The position numbers and the translations under genes were made by a program. From Planctomycetota bacterium (lineage in GTDB: Bacteria; Planctomycetota; SZUA-567): a stretch of 6,809 bases of DNA. The stretch covers positions 1 to 6,809 of the forward strand of contig JAISYD010000108.1 in assembly GCA_031270145.1 (NCBI GenBank), read 5' to 3'. This document shows positions 1 to 5,002 of this stretch, piece after piece; position 1 is the first letter of the stretch, and every line of letters starts with the position of its first letter. The notes beneath the pieces are model-generated. The model saw only the letters and a program-made list of their open reading frames with translations. It made no database searches and was not told the origin of the DNA.

Positions 1-22
1 AAGCGATAATTACGGTCAGCAT
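1..22 (-). CDS. 5' end of a divergent gene (first 7 codons only)
   Basis: Only the start of this gene is in the window. Read on the minus strand it begins ATG at 22 and encodes MLTVIIA before leaving at position 1. The hydrophobic beta-strand-like start would fit many enzymes (for example a nucleotide-binding fold), but seven residues do not allow a product call. The case for a real gene is the set of expression signals in the right order: a near-consensus promoter at 149-121, a 5' leader of about 90 nt, and a perfect AGGAGG seven bases before the ATG. A second ATG at 29 (minus strand, reading MDHADR) touches the AGGAGG and is a much poorer start. The gene is transcribed divergently from prfA, so the two share the 23-341 intergenic region. 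Confidence 0.68.
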
Positions 23-29
23 GATCCAT

Positions 30-35
30 CCTCCT
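30..35 (-). promoter_or_regulatory. Ribosome-binding site of the divergent gene
   Basis: The minus strand reads AGGAGG, a full match to the anti-Shine-Dalgarno core, with a 7-nt spacing to the ATG at 22. This site decides the start: it sits at an ideal distance from ATG 22 and has no spacing from the alternative ATG at 29. Confidence 0.72.
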
Positions 36-50
36 GACTTCTGGGAACCC

Positions 51-80
51 CGCCGTCGCGAATCAAGGGGCATGACGGCG
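51..80 (-). promoter_or_regulatory. Stem-loop in the 5' leader of the divergent gene
   Basis: CGCCGTC at 51-57 and GACGGCG at 74-80 form a perfect 7-bp inverted repeat around a 16-nt loop. In the minus-strand transcript the stem-loop lies between the predicted start of transcription (about 114) and the ribosome-binding site at 35-30, ending about 15 nt before it. It could modulate translation or stabilise the message. No U-tract follows, so it is not an obvious intrinsic terminator. It belongs to no riboswitch family I recognise. Confidence 0.35.
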
Positions 81-120
81 TTTGCGGGTCCCCGGGACAG
101 GTTCGCGGCGCTCCAGGATC

Positions 121-149
121 ATTATACGATCCGGATCGCGCTTAGTCAA
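121..149 (-). promoter_or_regulatory. Near-consensus sigma-70-type promoter, leftward
   Basis: On the minus strand, TTGACT (149-144) is followed by a 17-bp spacer and then TATAAT (126-121). This is five of six matches at -35, six of six at -10, and the optimal spacing. Transcription would start near 114 and read left through a leader of about 90 nt to the ATG at 22. In such GC-rich DNA a match this good is unlikely by chance, and it sits in the right place for the leftward gene. It points to a strong housekeeping-sigma promoter whose output may be limited by a regulator (see the palindrome in its spacer). Confidence 0.78.
127..138. promoter_or_regulatory. Perfect 12-bp palindrome inside the promoter spacer (candidate operator)
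   Basis: CGATCCGGATCG is its own reverse complement and abuts the leftward -10 element within the 17-bp spacer. A protein bound here would block RNA polymerase. The half-sequence GATCCGGA recurs at 159-166, exactly 31 bp from the copy at 128-135, about three helical turns and so on the same DNA face. GGATC (116-120) and GATCC (128-132) also form an inverted repeat around the -10. No regulator gene is visible, so the operator role is inference. Confidence 0.4.
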
Positions 150-190
150 AAAAACCATGATCCGGAAAAACGCTTTTTGGGGCGGGGTTG

Positions 191-210
191 CGATCCCCGG
201 GCCGGGATCG
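191..210. repeat. Short inverted repeat (7-bp stem, 6-nt loop)
   Basis: CGATCCC at 191-197 pairs perfectly with GGGATCG at 204-210 around CGGGCC. It lies between the leftward promoter and the candidate prfA promoter. No T-run follows on either strand, so it is not an intrinsic terminator as it stands. It may be a protein-binding site or a chance product of GC-rich sequence. Confidence 0.3.
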
Positions 211-221
211 GGTGGAAAGGG

Positions 222-250
222 TTGCGCGGCTTGGCAAAGTACGCTATTCT
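222..250 (+). promoter_or_regulatory. Weak candidate promoter for prfA
   Basis: TTGCGC (222-227), a 17-bp spacer and TATTCT (245-250) give three of six and four of six consensus matches at optimal spacing. Transcription would start near 257 and give prfA a leader of about 85 nt that includes the 301-322 hairpin. It is the best rightward candidate I can see between the divergent promoter and prfA, but the match is modest and another sigma factor or site is possible. Confidence 0.27.
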
Positions 251-300
251 TGGGACTGGAGCGGCCGGCATTGCGGCAAATCCGGACCGCGCTTGTTTTC

Positions 301-338
301 CCGCCCCGCCTGTCCGGGGCGGCATTCGATACGGGGCG
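301..338 (+). promoter_or_regulatory. prfA leader hairpin that mimics the ribosome-binding site
   Basis: CCGCCCCG (301-308) pairs perfectly with CGGGGCGG (315-322) around a 6-nt loop. The right arm's first seven bases, CGGGGCG, are repeated at 332-338, which is the GGGG-containing ribosome-binding region just before the prfA ATG at 342. The left arm can therefore pair with either copy. Pairing with 315-321 leaves the binding site free; pairing with 332-338 hides it. The pairing geometry is read directly from the sequence. A translational switch controlling release-factor supply is inference. Confidence 0.42.
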
Positions 339-341
339 ACG

Positions 342-1415
342 ATGCTTGACCAGAAAGCCAAAAACAAACTTGACGTCCGGCTGGCCCGGTTCCGGAAGCT
401 GGACGCGAAGCTGGCCGATCCGGCGGTGGGGTCCGATCCCCAGATCGGCGAATACATGCGCGAGCACGGCGTCCTCGCCCGCCCCATGCGGCTTTACCAG
501 GATTACCTGGCGGCGGAAAGGGAACTGGCCGGCAACCGCGAAATCGCCGGCGACAAGAACCAGGATCCCGAACTGCGGGCAATGGCCGAGGCGGAAATAC
601 CCGGCCTGGACGCCAAGGTCCGCGAACTGGCGGCCGGGATCATCGACAAGTTCCTGGGGCGGGCCTCGGACAACAACCGGAACGCCATCCTGGAAATCCG
701 CGCCGGCACCGGCGGCGAGGAGGCCGCCCTCTTCGCCGGCGACCTTTACCGCATGTACCGCAATTACGCCGACGCCAGGGGCTGGAAATTCGAGGCGATG
801 TCCATGTCCGAGTCGGAGCGGGGCGGCTTCAAGGAAGTCGTCGTCTCGGTCGCGGGCGAGAACGCCTTCCGCGATCTCCGTTTGGAGGGCGGCGGCCACC
901 GGGTGCAGCGGGTGCCTGAAACCGAAGCCCAAGGACGCATCCACACCTCGGCCGCCACCGTGGCCGTCCTGCCCGAGGCCGAGGCGTACGAGGTCGACAT
1001 CCGCCCGGAGGATCTTCAAATCAGCATCCAGACCTCCGGCGGGCCGGGCGGCCAATCGGTCAACACCACCCAATCGTCGGTCCGGATCGTCCATATCCCC
1101 ACCGGAATCACCGTATTCATGCAGGAGGAGAAGAGCCAGCACAAAAACAAGGCCAAGGGCATGCGCATCATTCGTTCCCGCGTCTATGAACTGAAAAAGG
1201 CGGAGGAGGATGCCAAGCGCGCCGCCGAGCGCCGGGGACAGACCGGCTCGGGGGATCGCTCGGAACGGGTGCGGACCTACAACTTCCCCCAAGATCGCTG
1301 CACCGATCACCGCCTGGGCAAGAATTTCCCCCTGACCGACATTATTAACGGCAAGCTGGACAAATTGATCGCCGAACTGGTGGAATACGCCAGGCAAGAG
1401 GAATTGGGCGGGTAG
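342..1415 (+). CDS. prfA: Peptide chain release factor 1 (RF1)
   Basis: RF1 enters the ribosomal A site at UAA and UAG stop codons and triggers hydrolysis of the finished peptide from its tRNA. The product is 357 residues, the usual RF1 length (E. coli 360). An N-terminal helical domain is followed by the conserved IRAGTGG stretch near residues 119-125. The stop-codon reading tripeptide is the PxT type, PET at 192-194, within RVPETEAQGRIHTS; this identifies RF1 rather than RF2, which has SPF there. The catalytic GGQ is at 236-238, in GPGGQSVNTTQSS, followed by the family-typical EKSQHKNKAK. I chose ATG 342 because RF1 homology begins there and a GGGG-containing ribosome-binding site lies five bases upstream; the frame is open further upstream but without homology. 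The gene ends in TAG, a codon RF1 itself reads. prmC, whose product methylates the GGQ glutamine, follows after 70 bases. Confidence 0.97.
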   Translation: MLDQKAKNKLDVRLARFRKLDAKLADPAVGSDPQIGEYMREHGVLARPMRLYQDYLAAERELAGNREIAGDKNQDPELRAMAEAEIPGLDAKVRELAAGIIDKFLGRASDNNRNAILEIRAGTGGEEAALFAGDLYRMYRNYADARGWKFEAMSMSESERGGFKEVVVSVAGENAFRDLRLEGGGHRVQRVPETEAQGRIHTSAATVAVLPEAEAYEVDIRPEDLQISIQTSGGPGGQSVNTTQSSVRIVHIPTGITVFMQEEKSQHKNKAKGMRIIRSRVYELKKAEEDAKRAAERRGQTGSGDRSERVRTYNFPQDRCTDHRLGKNFPLTDIINGKLDKLIAELVEYARQEELGG

Positions 1416-1438
1416 CCTCCCGGACGGCGGGACAAACC

Positions 1439-1452
1439 CCGGCTTTCGCCGG
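1439..1452 (+). repeat. Small hairpin in the prfA-prmC gap
   Basis: CCGGC (1439-1443), a TTTC loop and GCCGG (1448-1452) form a perfect 5-bp hairpin in the 70-base gap between prfA and prmC. No T-run follows, so it should not stop transcription, and the two genes are probably co-transcribed. It could be an RNA-stability or processing element, or chance in GC-rich sequence. Confidence 0.25.
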
Positions 1453-1485
1453 CGCGGCCAGGCGATCGCCTCAATCGGGACGGCA

Positions 1486-2571
1486 ATGGACAAAATCTGG
1501 AAACCGCTTGAGTTGGTCAAAGTCACGGCCGGCTACCTTGCCGAAAAGCGGATCCCCAACCCCCGGCTTGACGCCGAACTGCTCCTCCTGGAAATTCTGG
1601 GGTTGAAGCGCCGGGTGGATTTATACGCCGGCTTCGAGCGGGAAATTTCCGGAAAGGAATTGGCTTCCTTCAGGGAATTGATAAGGAGGCGGGCCGCTCG
1701 CGAACCGGTGAGCCGCATTTTGGCGCGCCGGGAGTTCATGGGCATCACCTTCCGGGTGACGCCGGATGTCCTGTCGCCCAGGCCGGAAACCGAATTGCTG
1801 GTCGAGGCCGCCATCGAAGCGGCGAGTCCGGCTCGGCCGCCGGCGGAGAAAACGCCCGGAGAGGATTGGTACGGCGATCAGGCGGCGCTGCCGGATGAAT
1901 TGGTCAGCCTGCTCGACGCCTACGCCGGCGATATCGACGACGCCGAAGCGCTGGACCCGGATTTGCCGGCCGGCCCTTCTCCCGCCGCCGGCCCGCCCCT
2001 CGGCCCGGCGACGGCGAAAAAAAAGGCCGGCAAGAGACTATCGGCGAAACCGGGCTTGCGCCTCCTGGATTTGGGGACCGGCGGCGGTTGCATCGCCGTG
2101 GCCTTGGCCGCCTCTCTCCCCGGGGCGATGGTGGTGGCGATCGACGCCTCGGCCAAGGCTTTGGCGGTGGCGAAAAGGAACGCGGCGGAGGCGGGGGTGG
2201 CGAAGCGGATCGATTTCCGCCGCGGCGATTGGTTCGGCGGCTGCCGCAAAGGCGAGGTCTTCGACGCAATACTCGCCAACCCGCCCTACCTGGTGGAAGG
2301 CGATCCGGACATCTGGCCTGAAGTGAGCCGCCACGATCCGCCGGCCGCCCTATACGCCGGCCGCGACGGGCTGGACTGCTACCGGCGGATCATCCCGGAT
2401 TCGCCGAACTGGCTGGCGGCGGACGGAAGGATTTTTTTCGAGGTGGGGGCCGGACAGGCGGCGGCGGTGGGACGGTTGCTGGAAAACGCCGGCTACCGCG
2501 CCGTCTCGACCATCCGCGATTACGGCGGGACGGAAAGGGTGGTCACGGGGACCGCTCCGGCCGCCCTTTGA
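1486..2571 (+). CDS. prmC: PrmC, release factor glutamine N5-methyltransferase, with a large insertion
   Basis: PrmC (formerly HemK) transfers a methyl group from S-adenosylmethionine to the glutamine of the release-factor GGQ motif, which raises termination efficiency. Residues 1 to about 100 form the helical N-terminal domain that docks on the release factor and end with EPVSRILARREFMG and SPRPETELL (to L105). The Rossmann methyltransferase domain starts at DLGTGGG (195-201), the SAM-binding loop. The substrate-binding NPPY is at 265-268. The end, DYGGTERVV, is family-typical. At 361 residues it is about 75 longer than usual. The excess is one insertion, roughly residues 115-188, between SPRPETE and the SAM loop, in which an acidic stretch is followed by a Pro/Ala/Lys-rich one. 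ATG 1486 has GGGA five bases upstream. The gene lies directly after its substrate gene prfA, a common arrangement. Confidence 0.95.
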   Translation: MDKIWKPLELVKVTAGYLAEKRIPNPRLDAELLLLEILGLKRRVDLYAGFEREISGKELASFRELIRRRAAREPVSRILARREFMGITFRVTPDVLSPRPETELLVEAAIEAASPARPPAEKTPGEDWYGDQAALPDELVSLLDAYAGDIDDAEALDPDLPAGPSPAAGPPLGPATAKKKAGKRLSAKPGLRLLDLGTGGGCIAVALAASLPGAMVVAIDASAKALAVAKRNAAEAGVAKRIDFRRGDWFGGCRKGEVFDAILANPPYLVEGDPDIWPEVSRHDPPAALYAGRDGLDCYRRIIPDSPNWLAADGRIFFEVGAGQAAAVGRLLENAGYRAVSTIRDYGGTERVVTGTAPAAL

Positions 2572-2589
2572 CGGCGGTTCCGGACTGGA

Positions 2590-2612
2590 GCCGACCCTTC
2601 CGGCATTTTTTT
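2590..2612 (+). terminator. Probable intrinsic terminator after prmC
   Basis: GCCG (2590-2593) pairs with CGGC (2601-2604) around a 7-nt loop, followed by A and seven Ts (2606-2612). An alternative stem pairs CCGGA (2580-2584) with TCCGG (2599-2603), just before the same T-run. A further hairpin, CGGTTCC with GGAGCCG just after the prmC stop, competes with both. Stems are short, so efficiency is uncertain. The position, 19 bases past the prmC stop and just before a promoter-like patch, supports an operon boundary here. Confidence 0.5.
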
Positions 2613-2633
2613 GTAGGTTCGCCGGGAAAAATT

Positions 2634-2652
2634 TGCTATACCTTAATATAGT
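2634..2652 (+). promoter_or_regulatory. AT-rich promoter candidate for the orf98-ffh-rpsP block
   Basis: This is the only clearly AT-rich patch in the intergenic DNA here. It offers an extended -10 (TG-C-TATACC at 2634-2642) and, ten bases on, TATAGT (2647-2652, five of six matches to TATAAT), preceded by an A-run (2627-2631). No good -35 lies at the correct spacing for either. Transcription would begin around 2650-2660, giving a leader of about 100 nt before orf98. The exact hexamer is uncertain. Confidence 0.42.
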
Positions 2653-2701
2653 GGAAGGCCGTTTTCCGGCGAAGCGGCCCGGCGGCACGGGAAGGCCGGC
2701 G

Positions 2702-2728
2702 GCGAGGCGGGCGATCCGCCGAGGTCGC
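2702..2728 (+). promoter_or_regulatory. Leader stem-loop upstream of orf98
   Basis: GGCGG (2706-2710) pairs with CCGCC (2716-2720) around GCGAT. Outside it GCGA (2702-2705) pairs with TCGC (2725-2728), leaving GAGG (2721-2724) bulged. The structure ends 12 bases before the orf98 ribosome-binding site. It could affect translation or mRNA stability, but it matches no known riboswitch I recognise and such stems are easy to form at this base composition. Confidence 0.3.
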
Positions 2729-2740
2729 GGCATTGTTTCC

Positions 2741-2747
2741 GGGAGGG
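2741..2747 (+). promoter_or_regulatory. Ribosome-binding site that fixes the orf98 start
   Basis: GGGAGGG lies five bases before ATG 2753. It decides between this ATG and the longer open frame, which reaches back to a TTG at 2633 that would lie inside the promoter-like patch. Confidence 0.7.
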
Positions 2748-2752
2748 ATTTC

Positions 2753-3049
2753 ATGCGCCACGGCAAAGGCATCCAGGGGATCCATAAACTAATAGGCATC
2801 GACGTCCCCGGCCGACCGAGGGCCGTCCTTCTTTGCCTGCTGCAGACCGACGAATCGGGCGGCGACGCCTACTACGTCCTGGCCGAGCGCGATGGCTCCA
2901 ATTCCCTCAAGTGGCGCTCCCTGGTCAAGGACAATTCCGTCCGCCGCCTCAAGGACGAGTTCCTCGAGCGGATCGTCCTGTCCCAGGATGTGGACGAGCT
3001 GGATGTCGAAACCATCTTTTTCTGCGCCACCGAGGTGTCTAAGGCTTGA
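2753..3049 (+). CDS. Uncharacterised 98-residue protein upstream of ffh
   Basis: I do not recognise a family. The 98-residue product starts MRHGKGIQGIHKLIGIDV and has no signal peptide or membrane segment. The residue pattern suggests a small alpha/beta protein: two likely strands (RAVLLCLLQT and DAYYVLAERD), a charged helix near residues 63-75 (SVRRLKDEFLERI), an acidic DVDELDVE stretch, and a final strand or helix (TIFFCATEV). Two cysteines (about residues 28 and 91) are too far apart to suggest a metal site. The strong ribosome-binding site and codon use like its neighbours support a real gene. It occupies the slot upstream of ffh where Firmicutes carry ylxM (a helix-turn-helix protein that supports SRP), but I see no such helix-turn-helix here. 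It is probably transcribed with ffh, whose start lies 65 bases past its stop. Confidence 0.8.
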   Translation: MRHGKGIQGIHKLIGIDVPGRPRAVLLCLLQTDESGGDAYYVLAERDGSNSLKWRSLVKDNSVRRLKDEFLERIVLSQDVDELDVETIFFCATEVSKA

Positions 3050-3092
3050 GCGGCCGACCGGCGGAGCAAGGCGCCCGGCTCGTCCCGGCCGC
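3050..3092 (+). promoter_or_regulatory. Inverted repeat in the orf98-ffh gap
   Basis: GCGGCCG (3050-3056) and CGGCCGC (3086-3092) form a perfect 7-bp stem. Inside it GAGC (3064-3067) can pair with GCTC (3078-3081). The element fills most of the gap and ends 22 bases before the ffh ATG. No T-run follows, only ATTTGTTGAT, so full termination is unlikely. An RNA-processing or attenuation role is possible but unproven. Confidence 0.3.
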
Positions 3093-3114
3093 CATTTGTT
3101 GATACGGACGCGGC

Positions 3115-4566
3115 ATGTTTGAATCCATCACCGAAAGTCTGGCGAAGGCGTTCCGGACGGTCCTCGGCAAGGCCAGGCTTTCCGAGGAGAATATCGCCGA
3201 CGCGGTCCGGGAAGTGCGCACCGCCCTCCTTGAGGCCGACGTCAACGTCAAGGCGGCCGACGCCTTTGTCGAGCGGGTGAGCCGCCTCGCCATCGGCGCC
3301 GAGGTCATCCCCGGCGTCGATCCGGGGCAATTGTTCGTCAAAACCGTCTATGACGGAATGGTGGAGTTGCTGGGCGGCCAAACCGCCGGGATCGCCTGGG
3401 AAGCGGAGCGGCCGACGGTCGTCATGCTATGCGGCCTCCAGGGCTCCGGCAAAACCACCACCGCCGCCAAGCTGGCCCGCAAATGGAAGGCGGAAGGCCG
3501 CTCCCCCCTGCTGGTGGCCGCGGATGTCCAGCGTCCGGCCGCCGTCGCCCAACTCCAGACCCTGGGCGAACAGATAGGCGTCCCGGTATTCGCTCGGCCC
3601 GGACAGGATCCGGTGGCGATTTGCCGGAGCGCGGCGGCGTCCGCCGCCGCTGTTTGGCATGCCGACACGGTGATTCTCGACACCGCCGGCCGGCTGCATG
3701 TCGACGCCGCCCTGATGGGCGAGTTGGAGGCCATCCGCCAGGCCGCCGCGCCGGCGGAAATCCTGTTCGTTTGCGACGCCATGATTGGCCAAAGCGCCGT
3801 CGATACCGCGGAGGAATTCAAGCGCCGGCTGCCCCTCTCCGGGGCGGTGATGACCAAAATGGATTCGGACGCCCGCGGCGGCGGCGCCCTGTCGCTCCGG
3901 GAATCCACCGGCGTGCCGATCAAATTCATCGCCTCCGGGGAAAAGATGGACGCCCTGGAGGAGTTCCACCCGGACCGCATGGCCTCCCGCATCCTCGGCA
4001 TGGGCGATGTGGTGAGCCTGGTGGAGCGGGCTCAGGCGGTGATTGACGAAAAGGAGGCCCGAGCCCTCCAGGAAAAGCTGGCGAAAAACCGCTTCGACCT
4101 GAACGATTTCCTGAACCAGCTCGCCTCGCTCCGGAAAATGGGTTCGTTCAAGGATATCCTTTCCCTGATTCCCGGCCTGGGCTCCAGCCTCAAAAACGCC
4201 GATCTGGACGAAAGCCAGTTCAAGCGCTTCGAGTGCGTCATCCAATCCATGACCATGGAGGAGCGCCGGAACCCCGAGATCATCGACAACCGGCGGCGGG
4301 AGCGGATCGCCCGCGGCTCGGGGCGGCAAATCCGCGACGTGGCGGATCTCCTGAAGCAATTCCAGGAAATGCGGAAAATCGCCGGCCGCATGGGGCGCCT
4401 GGGCATTTTCAGCGGCGGCGGGCAGACTCTGGAAAACATGGACGCGGGGACATTTTCCGGCCTGGCCTCGGGACGCTCGCTGTACGGTTCCAAGAAAAAG
4501 GGCTCAAAGGCCCAAAAAAAGAAAAAAGACCGGAAGAAGGAAAAGAAGAAGAAAAGGAGGAGATAG
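3115..4566 (+). CDS. ffh: Signal recognition particle protein Ffh (SRP54 GTPase) with a lysine-rich tail
   Basis: Ffh binds 4.5S/SRP RNA, recognises hydrophobic signal sequences emerging from the ribosome, and delivers the ribosome to FtsY at the membrane in a GTP-dependent cycle. The N domain (about residues 1-85) carries the helical bundle with ALLEADVN. The G domain shows GLQGSGKTT (107-115), ADVQRPAA in place of the commoner DxYRPAA, DTAGRLH (from 189) and TKMD (247-250). The M domain begins around FDLNDFL (327) and includes the RNA-binding IARGSG (398-403) and the helix LLKQFQEMRKI; it looks methionine-poor compared with E. coli. The last 24 residues (460-483) are a tail with 14 Lys and 4 Arg, beyond the usual M-domain end; total length is 483 against 453 in E. 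coli. ATG 3115 matches the family start, though its ribosome-binding site is weak (CGGAC). The TAG stop abuts the rpsP start, so translation is probably coupled. Confidence 0.97.
   Translation: MFESITESLAKAFRTVLGKARLSEENIADAVREVRTALLEADVNVKAADAFVERVSRLAIGAEVIPGVDPGQLFVKTVYDGMVELLGGQTAGIAWEAERPTVVMLCGLQGSGKTTTAAKLARKWKAEGRSPLLVAADVQRPAAVAQLQTLGEQIGVPVFARPGQDPVAICRSAAASAAAVWHADTVILDTAGRLHVDAALMGELEAIRQAAAPAEILFVCDAMIGQSAVDTAEEFKRRLPLSGAVMTKMDSDARGGGALSLRESTGVPIKFIASGEKMDALEEFHPDRMASRILGMGDVVSLVERAQAVIDEKEARALQEKLAKNRFDLNDFLNQLASLRKMGSFKDILSLIPGLGSSLKNADLDESQFKRFECVIQSMTMEERRNPEIIDNRRRERIARGSGRQIRDVADLLKQFQEMRKIAGRMGRLGIFSGGGQTLENMDAGTFSGLASGRSLYGSKKKGSKAQKKKKDRKKEKKKKRRR
4555..4560 (+). promoter_or_regulatory. 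rpsP ribosome-binding site embedded in the end of ffh
   Basis: AGGAGG lies six bases before the rpsP GTG at 4567. The same bases are the AGG AGG arginine codons in the last four codons of ffh (AAA AGG AGG AGA, then TAG). Most arginines in this window use CGC or CGG, so the AGG/AGA choice probably reflects the ribosome-binding role. Confidence 0.8.
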
Positions 4567-4977
4567 GTGTCTGTAGCCATCCGTTTGTCGCGCGCGGGAC
4601 GCGTGCATCTGCCGTATTACCACATTGGCGTCTTCGACAGCCGCACCCGCCGCGACGGGCGTCCGGTCGAACAGCTCGGCTTTTACGATCCGGAATCCGA
4701 GAAGGAGCCGGTCCGCATTGATTTGGAGCGGGCCCGGCATTGGCTGTCCGTCGGCGCCCGGCCGTCCGCCACGGTGGCGACCATCCTGAAGGGTCTGGGC
4801 GCCAAGTCTTCCGAATGGGCGCCGGCCAAGGGGAAGGCGGCGGGGAAAGCGGCGAAAAAGAAAGCCGAACCGGCCAAGAAGGCGGCCCAGGGCGGCAAGA
4901 AAGCCGCCAAACCGAGGAAGCCCCGTACCGCCAATTCCAAGGCCAGGGGCGAGAAAAAACGGCAACCAGCCGGCTGA
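4567..4977 (+). CDS. rpsP: Ribosomal protein S16 with an Ala/Lys-rich C-terminal extension
   Basis: S16 is a primary 16S rRNA-binding protein needed for correct 30S assembly. Residues 1 to about 80 are the conserved core: AIRLSRAGRVHLPYYHIGV, SRTRRDGRPVEQLGFYDP, and RARHWLSVGARPSATVATIL, all in family order. The product is 136 residues against about 80-90 typically. The extra part, roughly residues 81-136, is a low-complexity tail rich in Lys, Ala, Gly and Pro, probably disordered and RNA-contacting. The start is GTG at 4567, immediately after the ffh stop and in the same reading frame, with AGGAGG inside ffh. No other start fits, because the core homology begins with the second residue. The usual partners downstream (rimM, trmD, rplS) are not adjacent here. 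Confidence 0.95.
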   Translation: MSVAIRLSRAGRVHLPYYHIGVFDSRTRRDGRPVEQLGFYDPESEKEPVRIDLERARHWLSVGARPSATVATILKGLGAKSSEWAPAKGKAAGKAAKKKAEPAKKAAQGGKKAAKPRKPRTANSKARGEKKRQPAG

Positions 4978-5002
4978 CGGCCGGGATTGACGGGAGCGGC
5001 GC

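Larger units (their letters stand above)
23..341. other. Divergent intergenic region between the leftward gene and prfA
   Basis: These 319 bases hold no convincing gene. The prfA frame is open upstream to about 21, but its translation before 342 has no resemblance to RF1 and starts far before any family member. What the stretch holds is regulatory: the leftward promoter (121-149) with a palindrome in its spacer, a leader stem-loop (51-80), a hairpin at 191-210, a weak rightward promoter candidate (222-250) and the prfA leader hairpin (301-322). GATC occurs at 23, 117, 128, 134, 159, 192 and 206, seven times in about 190 bases. This may only reflect the repeated GATCC/GGATC elements. Confidence 0.7.

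Noticed and set aside
183..199. T-arm-like hairpin (5-bp stem, 7-nt loop TTGCGAT) suggesting a tRNA
   Set aside because: The loop does not fit TTCRANY, no D-arm, anticodon arm or acceptor pairing is found upstream, and there is no CCA end.
21..341. N-terminal extension of prfA back to ATG 21
   Set aside because: The extra 107 residues have no RF1 resemblance, overlap the divergent promoter and leader, and would make the protein far longer than the family.
342..1415. Release factor 2 instead of RF1
   Set aside because: The recognition tripeptide is PET (PxT type) rather than SPF, and the early in-frame UGA frameshift site typical of prfB is absent.
63..1526. 487-codon open frame on the minus strand across prfA
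   Set aside because: It is a shadow of prfA. The plus strand encodes a full RF1 with GGQ and PET motifs, and high GC leaves the opposite frame open by chance.
2653..2698. Direct repeat GGAAGGCCG (2653-2661 and 2690-2698) as a possible regulatory or mobile-element repeat
   Set aside because: It is short, occurs only twice, and GGAAGGC-like strings are frequent in this GC-rich sequence.
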